This document shows, one piece after another, positions 25,800-35,330 of a stretch of 64,000 bases of DNA. The position numbers were made by a program, and so were the translations under genes. Position 1 is the stretch's first letter; each line of letters begins with the position of its first letter. Source of the stretch: an uncultured Psychroserpens sp. (lineage in GTDB: Bacteria > Bacteroidota > Bacteroidia > Flavobacteriales > Flavobacteriaceae); the NCBI RefSeq assembly GCF_947500255.1, contig NZ_CANMRL010000001.1, forward strand, positions 558,001-622,000, in the 5' to 3' direction. The notes below the pieces were generated by a model. The model ran no database searches, had not been told where the DNA came from, and worked only from the letters and a program-made list of their open reading frames with translations.

Positions 25800-27146
25800 T
25801 TATCTGTCAAATGTTAATCGCTTGGCCGCTTTTACATCTAAGACTTTAAAATTATTATAGACTAAAGTTCCATTTAATAAGGTATGTGTTATTCGAGATT
25901 TAAAAGTAGTTCCTTCAAAAGGTGACCATCCGCAATGGTATAGAATATTCTCTTTTTTAACAGTCCATGGATTATTAATATCTACAATAACTAAATCGGC
26001 ATAATACCCTTCTCTAATATAACCTCGTTTTTCAACTTGAAACAATATAGATGGATTATGTGCCATTTTTTGAGCGATTTTTGGCAAAGAAATTTTATCG
26101 TTATGATACATTTCTATCATTGCCACCAAAGCATGCTGAACTAACGGTCCGCCAGATGGTGCTTTTGTATACACATTACTTTTTTCTTCAAGAGTATGTG
26201 GTGCATGATCTGTGGCAATTACATCAATTCTATCATCTAAAAGTGCCTTCCAAAGTTGGTCTCTATCCTTAGCTGTTTTCACTGCAGGATTCCATTTAAT
26301 ATGCGTGCCTTTTTGTTTATAATCTTCATCGCTAAACCAAAGATGATGAATACACACCTCGGCAGTTATCTTTTTATCTTTTAACGGAATTTTATTACTA
26401 AATAAATTAGTTTCCTTGCCTGTTGATAAATGAAATACATGCAATCTAGCTCCAGTTTTTTTGGCCAATTCAATCGCTTTAGAAGATGATAGATAGCAAG
26501 CCTCTTCACTTCTAATGATAGGATGTTTTTCAATAGGAATATCGTCACCATATTCATCAATATGTGCTTGCATATTTTTCCTAATGGTAGCTTCATCTTC
26601 ACAATGCACAGAAATCACCATATCAGTACTACTAAAGATTTTCTCAATTACTTTTGGATCATCAACTAGCATGTTTCCTGTTGAAGACCCAAGAAACAGT
26701 TTTAATCCAGCAACAGTTTTAGGATCGACTTTAAGGATTTCATCCAAATTATCATTGGTGCCTCCAAACATAAATGAATAGTTTGCATATGATGTATTTG
26801 AAGCAACTTCAAATTTTTCCTCAAGTTTGTCTACTGTTGTGGTTTGAGGATTTGTATTGGGCATTTCGATGAAAGAGGTAATACCTCCTGCAATGGCTGC
26901 TTTAGATTCTGAGGCAATATTTCCTTTATGAGTGAGACCCGGTTCTCTAAAATGAACTTGATCATCTATAACTCCAGGAAACACATAATTGCCTTCAGCA
27001 TCAATTACAACAACATCGGCCGATTTTGCACTTATTGTTTCAGAAATTTCTTTGATAAATTCGCCTTCAATTAAAATATCACCTTCAATGATTTTATTAT
27101 CATTTACGATTTTAGCATTTTTAATGAGTATGATTTTTTCTTGCAT
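25800..27146 (-). CDS. pyrC: Dihydroorotase-type amidohydrolase
   Basis: 448 residues. It converts carbamoyl-aspartate to dihydroorotate in pyrimidine synthesis, at a metal site. Visible features: G-V-I-D-D-Q-V-H-F-R-E-P-G-L (about 56-69), with Gln in place of the first His of the HxH pair; G-L-K-L-F-L-G with the Lys that is carbamylated in the family; V-H-C-E-D; F-H-L-S-T-G; and T-D-H-A-P-H (catalytic Asp). The start at 27146 follows the upstream gene's stop directly. The Q-V-H form is, as I recall, common in Bacteroidota members. Confidence 0.9.
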   Translation of the reverse strand: MQEKIILIKNAKIVNDNKIIEGDILIEGEFIKEISETISAKSADVVVIDAEGNYVFPGVIDDQVHFREPGLTHKGNIASESKAAIAGGITSFIEMPNTNPQTTTVDKLEEKFEVASNTSYANYSFMFGGTNDNLDEILKVDPKTVAGLKLFLGSSTGNMLVDDPKVIEKIFSSTDMVISVHCEDEATIRKNMQAHIDEYGDDIPIEKHPIIRSEEACYLSSSKAIELAKKTGARLHVFHLSTGKETNLFSNKIPLKDKKITAEVCIHHLWFSDEDYKQKGTHIKWNPAVKTAKDRDQLWKALLDDRIDVIATDHAPHTLEEKSNVYTKAPSGGPLVQHALVAMIEMYHNDKISLPKIAQKMAHNPSILFQVEKRGYIREGYYADLVIVDINNPWTVKKENILYHCGWSPFEGTTFKSRITHTLLNGTLVYNNFKVLDVKAAKRLTFDR

Positions 27147-27147
27147 C

Positions 27148-27873
27148 TTATTTAGCAAATAAACTTTTAAACTTCATATTAATAACTCCAAAAATAGCTT
27201 CAGAAATAATACTTCCACTCATTTTAGATTTTCCTTTTGTTCGATCCGTGAATACAATCGGAACCTCAACGATATTAAACTTTTTAAGATAAGCTTTAAA
27301 CTTCATTTCAATTTGAAAAGCATAACCAACAAATTTAATTTTATCAAGGTTGATAGTTTCTAGTACATGTCGTTTATAGCAAATAAAACCAGCTGTGGTA
27401 TCATCTATACGCATCCTAGTGATAAATTTGACATATTTAGAAGCGAAATATGACATCATCAGTCGTTTCATATCCCAGTCAACTACATTCACTCTATTAT
27501 CTATATAACGAGAACCTATGGCCATATCTGCACCTTCAACAGCACATGCATTATAAAGATGAATAAGATCATCGGGATTATGTGAGAAATCGGCATCCAT
27601 TTCAAATATATACTCATAATGTTTTAACAAACACCATTTAAATCCAGCAATGTAAGCTGTACCGAGTCCTGTTTTATTAGCCCTTGACAACAAGTGAAGC
27701 CGATTAGGGAATTCATTTTGAAGCGCTCCAACTTTTGCACCTGTATCATCTGGAGAATTATCATCTACAACTAGAATATCAAAAGCTTTATCTTGAGCAA
27801 AAACAGCTCTTATGATTGCTTCAATATTTTCTATTTCATTATAGGTTGGTATGATGACAATAGCATCTTGCAT
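27148..27873 (-). CDS. Polyprenol-phosphate mannosyltransferase-type GT2
   Basis: 241 residues. A GT-A fold starts with I-I-P-T-Y-N-E-I-E-N (about 7-16), then V-V-D-D-N-S-P-D-D-T and the M-D-A-D-F-S-H-N-P metal motif. It resembles Dpm1 without a membrane anchor. It probably loads mannose or another hexose onto an undecaprenyl carrier for glycoprotein or cell-wall sugars. The gene is followed by the dihydroorotase gene with 1 base between stop and start, so the two are likely co-transcribed although unrelated in pathway. Confidence 0.92.
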   Translation of the reverse strand: MQDAIVIIPTYNEIENIEAIIRAVFAQDKAFDILVVDDNSPDDTGAKVGALQNEFPNRLHLLSRANKTGLGTAYIAGFKWCLLKHYEYIFEMDADFSHNPDDLIHLYNACAVEGADMAIGSRYIDNRVNVVDWDMKRLMMSYFASKYVKFITRMRIDDTTAGFICYKRHVLETINLDKIKFVGYAFQIEMKFKAYLKKFNIVEVPIVFTDRTKGKSKMSGSIISEAIFGVINMKFKSLFAK

Positions 27874-28024
27874 CGAGAGTTATAATAGTTTTTAATGTTA
27901 GTCAACGACAAAAGTAAGTGTTTTATGATTTAAAAATAAGGCTTAAAATCATAAACATTGTTAATCTTACCTTATTGATTTGAAGTTGCAGAATATAAGA
28001 CACCTATTCATCAAATATTCTTCA

Positions 28025-28032
28025 TAGTTTTG
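28025..28032 (+). promoter_or_regulatory. -7 box TAGTTTTG, leaderless-type promoter
   Basis: A perfect TAnnTTTG lies 4 bases before the ATG at 28037. This implies an almost absent 5' leader for the DUF4271-hemD unit. Confidence 0.6.
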
Positions 28033-28036
28033 TAGT

Positions 28037-28690
28037 ATGCTCAGAGATGTGATTTACAACGATTGGTTTACAGTTTTTCTAATTCTTGGCCTTGTCTTTA
28101 TTACCTTATCCAAATATGTTTTTGCACATAGGTTTAAAGACTTTTTGGCTGTTATTGGTAACTCTAAGTATTTAAAAATCTATGCTAGAGATCAAAAATT
28201 TATTGATGGATTTGATGCACTTCTTTTTTTCAATGGCATTATTTCTGTTTCTATTTTTGCATTCATCAGTTATTCTACCTTAGTCAATCCTTCAGAATTT
28301 GACCTTAATCTCTTTTTCAAGCTATTATTTGGTGTTGGTGTTTTGTTTTTAATTAAGATCCTATTAGAACGATTAATTGGTAGTCTTTTTGAGATTGATG
28401 AGCTTATAGATTCATATTTATTTCAAAAAACAACATTTAAAAACTATACTGGTTTTGTCTTATTTCCTATTAATTGTATTTTGATTTACACCTTAAGCCC
28501 TTCAAAAACGATTATATATGTTGTTATCTGCATTATGGTCTTAATTAATTTGATAGGATTTATTTCTTCCTTCAAGAATCATCAAAAATTACTTTTAAAT
28601 AACATATTCTATTTTATTTTGTATCTTTGCGCACTTGAAATTGGACCCTATCTAATTTTATATAAGTTAATTAAAGATTTCAACGCTTAA
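28037..28690 (+). CDS. DUF4271 membrane protein
   Basis: 217 residues with about six hydrophobic helices. This family typically lies directly before hemD in Flavobacteriaceae, as here (16 bases between the genes). Function unknown; a role linked to tetrapyrrole or respiratory membranes is only suggested by position. Confidence 0.85.
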   Translation: MLRDVIYNDWFTVFLILGLVFITLSKYVFAHRFKDFLAVIGNSKYLKIYARDQKFIDGFDALLFFNGIISVSIFAFISYSTLVNPSEFDLNLFFKLLFGVGVLFLIKILLERLIGSLFEIDELIDSYLFQKTTFKNYTGFVLFPINCILIYTLSPSKTIIYVVICIMVLINLIGFISSFKNHQKLLLNNIFYFILYLCALEIGPYLILYKLIKDFNA

Positions 28691-28706
28691 AAACACTTTA
28701 AGGAAT

Positions 28707-29459
28707 ATGACGAAAGTGAAAACGATTTTAGTATCTCAGCCAGAGCCTAAGATAGAAAATTCACCTTACTTTGATCTTCAAGAAAAGCAAAAGGTAAAAA
28801 TAGATTTCAGACCATTCATACACGTTGAAGGTGTAGAAGCCAAAGAGATTAGGCAACAAAAAGTGGATCTTTCTAATTACACTGCTATCATACTAACTAG
28901 TAGAAACTCGGTAGATCACTTTTTTAGAGTTGCAGATGAAATGCGATTTAAAGTTCCAGATGCGATGAAATATTTTTGTCAATCTGAAGCTGTTGCATAT
29001 TACCTTCAGAAATATGTAGTATATAGAAAACGTAAGATATATGTAGGTAAACGCACATTTAAAGATTTATCGCCATTAATCAAGAAATATAAAGAGGAGA
29101 GTTTCTTACTTCCAACAACTGATAAATTAAAACCTGAAGTTCCTGAAATTTTGGACAACTTAAATGTGAAGTGGAAACAATCGGTTTTTTATAAAACGGT
29201 CATCAGTGACTTATCAGATTTGGCAAATGTATACTATGATATTTTAGTGTTTTTTAGTCCTTCTGGTATTGAATCTTTGTTTCATAACTTTCCAGAATTT
29301 AAGCAAAATGACACACGTATTGCTGTTTTTGGCAACACCACGATTAAAGCTGTGGAATCGCATGGTTTAAGAGTAGATATTTCTGCTCCAACTCCTGAAA
29401 CACCATCAATGACTATGGCTTTAGAGAAGTATATAGATAAAGTTAATAAAGGAAAATAA
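28707..29459 (+). CDS. hemD: Uroporphyrinogen-III synthase
   Basis: 250 residues. It closes hydroxymethylbilane to uroporphyrinogen III. The family is poorly conserved, but the two-lobed layout, I-I-L-T-S-R-N-S-V-D-H-F (about 53-64) and F-F-S-P-S-G-I-E-S-L (about 178-187) are characteristic. No other heme gene is in the window. Ends before a strong bidirectional terminator. Confidence 0.9.
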   Translation: MTKVKTILVSQPEPKIENSPYFDLQEKQKVKIDFRPFIHVEGVEAKEIRQQKVDLSNYTAIILTSRNSVDHFFRVADEMRFKVPDAMKYFCQSEAVAYYLQKYVVYRKRKIYVGKRTFKDLSPLIKKYKEESFLLPTTDKLKPEVPEILDNLNVKWKQSVFYKTVISDLSDLANVYYDILVFFSPSGIESLFHNFPEFKQNDTRIAVFGNTTIKAVESHGLRVDISAPTPETPSMTMALEKYIDKVNKGK

Positions 29460-29482
29460 TTCTTTTAGATATAATAACGTAC

Positions 29483-29520
29483 AAAAAAGCGTCCCGATAA
29501 ATTTATCGGGACGCTTTTTT
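29483..29520. terminator. Perfect bidirectional terminator
   Basis: A 38-base perfect palindrome: AAAAAAGCGTCCCGATAAA mirrored to TTTATCGGGACGCTTTTTT. A-tract and T-tract flank both sides, so it can end hemD on the plus strand and pckA on the minus strand. Confidence 0.95.
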
Positions 29521-29539
29521 ATTTATACTGATTTCTAGA

Positions 29540-31147
29540 TTACTTTAAAGGTGCTCCTGCCATTATTTCTGCATTTGCAAACTCTTCAAATTGTTTAAAG
29601 TTATCTCTAAATGATTGTGATAATTTAGCTGCTGTCTTGTAGTAGCCTTCGTCGTTGTTCCATGTTGATCTTGGACTTAAGACTTCTGTAGGTACATTTG
29701 GACATGTTCTCGGCTGCTTCACTCCAAATACAGAGTGAATATGATAATTATCCTTATTTGCTGCTTCAAGACTTCCATTCATTGCAGCACTAATCATTGC
29801 ACGCGTATATTTTAATTTCATACGTGAACCAACACCGTAAGGACCACCAGTCCACCCTGTGTTTACCAACCAAACATTTACACCAGCTTCTTGCATCTTT
29901 TTACTTAGCATTTCAGCATATTTCGTTGGATGTAAAGGCATAAAAGGCGCTCCAAAACATGCAGAGAAACTTGGTAATGGTTCATCAATCCCTGCTTCAG
30001 TTCCTGCTACTTTTGCTGTGTATCCTGAAATAAAATGGTAAGCAGCTTGTCCTGGAGTTAACTTAGAAATTGGAGGTAATACACCAAAAGCATCTGCAGT
30101 TAAGAAAAATATATTTTTTGGGTTCTTTCCTATTGATGGTACTCGAATATTATCAATATGGTGAATTGGATAACTTACTCTTGTATTTTGTGTGATAGAT
30201 GTATTAGCAAAATCCACTTCTCCATCATCATTCATGACAATATTCTCAAGAATGGCTCCTTTTTTAATAGCGTCATAAATTTCTGGTTCTTGCTCTTGTG
30301 ATAAATTAATCACCTTGGCATAGCAACCACCTTCAAAATTAAATACGGTATTTTCATTAGTCCATCCATGTTCATCATCACCAATTAAACTACGGTCTGG
30401 ATCTGTTGATAGGGTTGTTTTACCTGTTCCTGATAAACCAAAAAAGATGGCAGTATCTCCATCTTTTCCAACATTTGCACTACAATGCATTGGTAAGGTA
30501 TTCTTATACACTGGAAGAATAAAGTTCAATGCAGAAAAAATACCTTTTTTAATTTCTCCTGTATATCCTGTACCACCAATAAGTGCAATTTTCTTTGAAA
30601 AGTTTAAAATCGCAAAGTTATGTTGTCTTGTTCCATCCACTTCAGCATCAGCCATAAAACCTGGCGCATTAATAACGGTCCATTCTGGAGAGAAATCTTT
30701 TAACTCATCTTCAGTTGGTCGTAAGAACATATTGTAAGCAAACATGTTACTCCATGGATATTCATTAACCACTCTAATATTAAGTTTATAATCTTCATCT
30801 GCACATGCATAACTGTCTCTTACAAAAACTTCTTTACCTGATAAATAATTAGTGACTTTATCATATAATTTATCAAAAGCATCGGGTTCAAAAGGAATGT
30901 TAATATTTCCCCACCAAATGCGATCTTTTGTAATATCATCTTTCACAATAAATCTATCTTGAGGAGAGCGACCTGTGAACTCACCTGTTCTAACAGCTAA
31001 AGTACCTGATGATGTTTCTTGACCTTGTCCTTTAGAGATTGTAAATTCCTGCAGTTCGTCTGGAGACAATTGATATCTTACTTGAGCATTTTTAATTCCG
31101 TAAGTATCTAACGAAATCGTTTTCGTTGTATGTGTATGGTTTACCAT
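29540..31147 (-). CDS. pckA: Phosphoenolpyruvate carboxykinase (ATP)
   Basis: 535 residues from ATG 31147. It interconverts oxaloacetate and PEP in gluconeogenesis. The kinase-1a P-loop is G-L-S-G-T-G-K-T-T-L, with L-I-G-D-D-E-H-G-W after it, and R-T-G-E-F-T-G-R-S-P-Q-D-R near the N-terminus. Nine extra in-frame codons up to 31174 include no family-like residues. Confidence 0.97.
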   Translation of the reverse strand: MVNHTHTTKTISLDTYGIKNAQVRYQLSPDELQEFTISKGQGQETSSGTLAVRTGEFTGRSPQDRFIVKDDITKDRIWWGNINIPFEPDAFDKLYDKVTNYLSGKEVFVRDSYACADEDYKLNIRVVNEYPWSNMFAYNMFLRPTEDELKDFSPEWTVINAPGFMADAEVDGTRQHNFAILNFSKKIALIGGTGYTGEIKKGIFSALNFILPVYKNTLPMHCSANVGKDGDTAIFFGLSGTGKTTLSTDPDRSLIGDDEHGWTNENTVFNFEGGCYAKVINLSQEQEPEIYDAIKKGAILENIVMNDDGEVDFANTSITQNTRVSYPIHHIDNIRVPSIGKNPKNIFFLTADAFGVLPPISKLTPGQAAYHFISGYTAKVAGTEAGIDEPLPSFSACFGAPFMPLHPTKYAEMLSKKMQEAGVNVWLVNTGWTGGPYGVGSRMKLKYTRAMISAAMNGSLEAANKDNYHIHSVFGVKQPRTCPNVPTEVLSPRSTWNNDEGYYKTAAKLSQSFRDNFKQFEEFANAEIMAGAPLK

Positions 31148-31171
31148 AATTTGTTTGTGTTGTTTAAAGTG

Positions 31172-31179
31172 CAAAATTA
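31172..31179 (-). promoter_or_regulatory. -7 box TAATTTTG for pckA
   Basis: A minus-strand match to TAnnTTTG, 24 bases before the ATG at 31147. It lies inside the longer in-frame extension, which supports the later start. Confidence 0.5.
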
Positions 31180-31207
31180 AACATTATTTTAAAGTAGACT
31201 GCTAATT

Positions 31208-31603
31208 TTAAGATTTATCGGTCTTGGTTTTCAAAAAGTTTATCAACAAAATAAACCAAGCCATAATTAATAGTAATCCACCAATTGGAGTAATGAAACC
31301 TATTTGTTTAAAATCAAAGCCTGAAAGCTCATTTGTAGCTAACCCATAAATCGAACCTGAAAAAAACAAAACACCTAATAATACCAAATAAAAAATGATC
31401 TTTTTTGCTTTTTGGTTCAATGCCGAATAACTTCCTATAAATAAAAGAAATAAAGCATGATACATTTGATAACGTACTCCTGTTTCAAAAGATTGTTGAG
31501 ATTCTACCGAAATAATTGATTTTAAACCGTGTGCGCCAAAAGCTCCTATAACTATAGCTATTAGACCTAAAACACATCCTGTAACAAGAATTTTTTTGTT
31601 CAT
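31208..31603 (-). CDS. DUF423 membrane protein
   Basis: 131 residues, four hydrophobic helices. The family signature is near the N-terminus (A-I-V-I-G-A-F-G-A-H-G-L-K, about 16-28), then F-E-T-G-V-R-Y-Q-M-Y-H-A. The family is widespread and of unknown function. A separate promoter for pckA lies between the two genes. Confidence 0.9.
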   Translation of the reverse strand: MNKKILVTGCVLGLIAIVIGAFGAHGLKSIISVESQQSFETGVRYQMYHALFLLFIGSYSALNQKAKKIIFYLVLLGVLFFSGSIYGLATNELSGFDFKQIGFITPIGGLLLIMAWFILLINFLKTKTDKS

Positions 31604-31695
31604 ATATAAATTGACTTTTGGTTTTTATAACCCTTACTATTTAGTAAATTCGTGCTGAATTTATCTTAAAACAAAATTACTCAACTCAACCCATT

Positions 31696-33060
31696 ATGCG
31701 AAAGATTTTAGTCATAGGTTCAGGAAAATCTGCATCTTACCTCATAAAATACTTATTAGATAAATCTATTGAAGAAGAACTTCATGTCATCGTAGGTGAC
31801 ATCAACATACTAAACGCTAAAAAATTAATTGGCGATCACGAAAATGCCAATGCGATTACTTTGGACGTTTTCGATAAATCATCTAGACAAACTGCTATTG
31901 AAAATGCAGATATCGTTGTATCTATGTTACCTGCGAGGTATCACATAGAAGTTGCAAAAGATTGTATCACCTTTGGAAAAAATATGGTTACTGCGTCATA
32001 TGTAAGTGATGACATGCAAAAACTCAACAAAGCGGTAACCGAAAAAGGATTAGTATTTATGAACGAGATAGGTGTAGATCCAGGCATCGATCACATGAGT
32101 GCTATGCAGGTTATTGATAATGTCGTTGATAAAGGAGGGAAAATGGTGCTTTTTGAGTCGTTTACTGGTGGTTTAGTAGCACCTGAAAGCGATAATAATC
32201 TGTGGAATTATAAGTTCACATGGAATCCTAGAAATGTTGTTGTTGCAGGACAAGGAAGCGCTGCAAAGTTTTTACAAGAAAACGCTTATAAATATATCCC
32301 ATATAATAGATTATTTAGAAGAACAGAGTTTTTAGAAATTGATGGTTTTGGGCGTTTTGAGGCGTATGCCAATAGAGATTCTCTTAAATATCAATCTGTT
32401 TATGGATTAGATGATATTAAAACCTTATATCGAGGCACTATGCGACGTGTGGGATTTAGCCGTGCCTGGAATATGTTTGTTCAATTGGGCCTAACAGATG
32501 ACAGCTACACTATTGATGATAGTGAAAATATGAGTTATCGCGATTTTGTCAATGCTTTTTTACCATACAGTCCTACAGATTCTGTAGAATTAAAATTTAG
32601 GCATGCGCTCAAAATAGATCAAGATGATATTGTTTGGGACAAGCTCGAAGAATTAGATCTGTTTAGTAAAACCAAAATGGTTGAACTCAAAAAAGCAACA
32701 CCAGCACAAATTCTTCAGAAGATATTAATGGATAGTTGGACTCTTAAAGAAGAGGATAAAGATATGATTGTTATGTACCATAAGTTCGGATATGAACTTA
32801 ATGGCAAGATGTATCAAATTGATTCCACTATGGTTACTATTGGAGAAGATCAAACCTACACTGCAATGGCTAAAACTGTTGGTTTACCTGTAGCTATTGC
32901 CACATTAGCGATTTTAAACGAAAAGATTACGACACCTGGTGTTCAGATTCCAATTACAAAAGAAGTTTATGAACCTATTTTAAAGGAGTTAGAAGATTTC
33001 GGAATTCAATTTTCAGAAAAAGAAGTTCCTTATTTAGGATATAACCCTTTAAACATATAA
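31696..33060 (+). CDS. Saccharopine dehydrogenase/reductase-like protein
   Basis: 454 residues. N-terminal Rossmann motif V-I-G-S-G-K-S-A-S-Y-L (6-16), V-S-M-L-P-A-R-Y-H (about 77-85), and N-E-I-G-V-D-P-G-I-D-H (about 127-137), typical of LYS9-type enzymes. These act on saccharopine in lysine metabolism; direction is not evident. The lrp-like gene that follows by 12 bases is a likely local regulator. Confidence 0.92.
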   Translation: MRKILVIGSGKSASYLIKYLLDKSIEEELHVIVGDINILNAKKLIGDHENANAITLDVFDKSSRQTAIENADIVVSMLPARYHIEVAKDCITFGKNMVTASYVSDDMQKLNKAVTEKGLVFMNEIGVDPGIDHMSAMQVIDNVVDKGGKMVLFESFTGGLVAPESDNNLWNYKFTWNPRNVVVAGQGSAAKFLQENAYKYIPYNRLFRRTEFLEIDGFGRFEAYANRDSLKYQSVYGLDDIKTLYRGTMRRVGFSRAWNMFVQLGLTDDSYTIDDSENMSYRDFVNAFLPYSPTDSVELKFRHALKIDQDDIVWDKLEELDLFSKTKMVELKKATPAQILQKILMDSWTLKEEDKDMIVMYHKFGYELNGKMYQIDSTMVTIGEDQTYTAMAKTVGLPVAIATLAILNEKITTPGVQIPITKEVYEPILKELEDFGIQFSEKEVPYLGYNPLNI

Positions 33061-33072
33061 GATGTATTGCTT

Positions 33073-33543
33073 ATGAAAATGGTCAATCAAAACATACAAA
33101 TTGATGGTATCGATAAAAAGATACTACGTGCATTAATGGCAGATGCTAGAACACCAATTTTAGAAATTGCACGTTTGGTTGGTATTTCGGGAGCAGCCAT
33201 ACATCAAAGATTAAGAAAGCTTGAGAAATCTGGATTAATTTCGGGTTCTAAGTTTGTTATCAACCCAAAGGTCTTAGGGTATACAACGATGGCATTTATT
33301 GGAATATACTTAGACAAGGCCATTAGTAACCCTGAAGCTGTAAAGCAATTACAAAAGATCCCTGAAGTTTTAGAATGCCATTATACCACAGGGAATTGGA
33401 GTATTTTTATAAAGATTCTTTGTAAGGACAATGAACATTTAATGCATGTTCTTAATCGTGATATTCAATCAATTACTGGTGTTTCAAGAACAGAAACCTT
33501 TATTTCCTTAGACCAGCAAATTGAACGTCAAATCAAAATATAA
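33073..33543 (+). CDS. Lrp/AsnC-family transcriptional regulator
   Basis: 156 residues: N-terminal helix-turn-helix (I-A-R-L-V-G-I-S-G-A-A-I-H-Q-R-L, about 35-50) and a C-terminal RAM/ligand domain. It probably binds an amino acid, and the adjacent saccharopine enzyme suggests lysine or a derivative. A start at 33079 is also possible. Terminator follows. Confidence 0.93.
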   Translation: MKMVNQNIQIDGIDKKILRALMADARTPILEIARLVGISGAAIHQRLRKLEKSGLISGSKFVINPKVLGYTTMAFIGIYLDKAISNPEAVKQLQKIPEVLECHYTTGNWSIFIKILCKDNEHLMHVLNRDIQSITGVSRTETFISLDQQIERQIKI

Positions 33544-33561
33544 TTGACTTTTAATTTATAA

Positions 33562-33589
33562 AAAAAGCGACCATAAGAGGTCGCTTTTT
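33562..33589 (+). terminator. Intrinsic terminator after the Lrp gene
   Basis: AAAAAGCGACC (33562-33572) pairs with GGTCGCTTTTT (33579-33589) around a 6-base loop. It also serves the convergent T9SS gene, whose stop lies 20 bases away. Confidence 0.9.
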
Positions 33590-33609
33590 GCTTTAAGATT
33601 GATTGGTTA

Positions 33610-34380
33610 TTATTTGATCGTTAACTTCTTAGTAATAGAATTACGTTCTGAAGAAATAGTTACTAAATACAATCCTGATGACAATACCGAACTAAAATCC
33701 AAGTCTTTATCAGTCGTAATTCCTTCTAAATTTTGAGTCGTGATTGTACGACCATTCAAATCAGTTACCACTACTTTTTCTAATACAATACCCGAATTTT
33801 TAATGGTAATTTTTCCTTCTGAAGGGTTTGGAAAAATATCAATACTTTGCTCTAAAGACACATCCTCTGTACTTAAGGTATCAAGTATTTCCACATTAAT
33901 ATTATGGAATCCAAAGTCGTTTAAATCATCCGTATCGGTAGGGTTGATTTTAATCTGCGTAATACTCAACGCATTTGCAGCATTAGTAATTGTCAATGAT
34001 CCTGCACCTAAGGCATAAGCTGTAGGGCTAGAGATGACTTCATCATCTTGATTAGTTACTGAAATTGTACCAGCTCCCAACGTATCATAGTCAATACTAT
34101 TCAGGTTGAAATTAGTTGGCATTCCGTTTTTTGTAATGCTCAATCTGTGAGGTGTAAGAGGATCAATAGCACTAAGGAAGAACACAAGATCTCCGCCTCC
34201 TAAATTGTCTAACTCCTCATTTCCAGAATGATCAACAGTCAACACATAAGTGTCTGGACCGCTTACAATTGTTTCAGTAATTGTAGTGCCATTATCAGTG
34301 GCAGTATCAATAGTGAAGTTTAAGTTTTGCGCAGTGCAAAACGATGAAATCAATAAAGTTAAAATGTAAAGTTTTCTCAT
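33610..34380 (-). CDS. Secreted T9SS protein, tandem paralogue 1
   Basis: 256 residues from ATG 34380. Signal peptide ending C-T-A-Q; a beta-rich central domain with H-S-G-N-E-E-L-D-N-L-G-G-G-D-L and D-E-V-I-S-S-P-T; a type A sorting domain at the end (I-F-P-N-P-S-E-G, ending K-K-L-T-I-K). It is closely similar over its full length to the next gene, a recent duplication. The central domain is not one I recognise. Confidence 0.88.
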   Translation of the reverse strand: MRKLYILTLLISSFCTAQNLNFTIDTATDNGTTITETIVSGPDTYVLTVDHSGNEELDNLGGGDLVFFLSAIDPLTPHRLSITKNGMPTNFNLNSIDYDTLGAGTISVTNQDDEVISSPTAYALGAGSLTITNAANALSITQIKINPTDTDDLNDFGFHNINVEILDTLSTEDVSLEQSIDIFPNPSEGKITIKNSGIVLEKVVVTDLNGRTITTQNLEGITTDKDLDFSSVLSSGLYLVTISSERNSITKKLTIK

Positions 34381-34454
34381 AATATAAGTGTTTAATAAAA
34401 TAGATTTGGAAACTAAAGATAACATAATAAATCATCCAGTCTCCAATACATAGA

Positions 34455-35267
34455 TCATTTAATAATTAATTTTTTAACGGCCGAGCCCTCCTTAGAGGAG
34501 ATCGTAACTAAATATAATCCTGTTGATAGTTCTGAACTCATTTTAAGATCAAGGTCTCCAATAACTCCGTTTAGATTTTGAGTAACAATTGTGCGTCCGT
34601 TTAAATCTGAAACAACTACTTTTTCTAGAGCAATTGTCGAATTCTTTAAGGTGATGTCTCCATTTGATGGATTTGGAAAAATAGTGACATGATTTTCTAA
34701 TAACGTACTTTCATCTACACCAAGCGTATCGAGAATGTCAATATTAATGTTATGAAATCCAAAATCATTTAGATCATCTGTATCTGTTGGAAAGATTTTA
34801 ATTTCCGTAATATCAAAACCATTTGTTGGATTTGATATAAATAACGAACCAGCTCCTAAAGGATAAAATGTAGGACTCGAGATGACTTCATCATCTTGAT
34901 TTCGTACAGAAATAGTACCAGCACCTAGCGTGTCGTAATCAATACTATTGAGCTTAAAATTAATAAGATTCCCATTTTTAGTGATTTTTAAACTATGAGG
35001 TGTAAGTGGGTCTATTGCACTTAGGAAAAATACAAGGTCGCCTCCTCCTAAATTATCAAGTTCCTCATTTCCTGAATGCGCAACGGTTAAAACATAGGTA
35101 TCTGATCCATTAACAATAGTTTCGGTAATATCGGTGCCATTATCAACAGCTGTATCGATTGTAAAATTTAGATTTTGGGCTACACTACTAAAGCTTAAAA
35201 ACAGCGAAAAACACCAAACCATGGTGTTCAATAGTGATTTCTTTGAATAAGTGTAGTTTGTTTTCAT
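34455..35267 (-). CDS. Secreted T9SS protein, tandem paralogue 2
   Basis: 270 residues. Same layout as the gene 74 bases downstream: signal peptide (V-A-Q), the shared central domain, and I-F-P-N-P-S-N-G to K-K-L-I-I-K as sorting signal. Long identical stretches (for example in the E-E-L-D-N-L-G-G-G-D-L region) show it is its tandem copy. Exported through the type IX system; function unknown. Confidence 0.88.
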   Translation of the reverse strand: MKTNYTYSKKSLLNTMVWCFSLFLSFSSVAQNLNFTIDTAVDNGTDITETIVNGSDTYVLTVAHSGNEELDNLGGGDLVFFLSAIDPLTPHSLKITKNGNLINFKLNSIDYDTLGAGTISVRNQDDEVISSPTFYPLGAGSLFISNPTNGFDITEIKIFPTDTDDLNDFGFHNINIDILDTLGVDESTLLENHVTIFPNPSNGDITLKNSTIALEKVVVSDLNGRTIVTQNLNGVIGDLDLKMSSELSTGLYLVTISSKEGSAVKKLIIK

Positions 35268-35330
35268 AATAATAGAGTTTTATAACTAATGCAGAGTGTA
35301 CCATAAAGCACACTCTACATTAATAATTAG

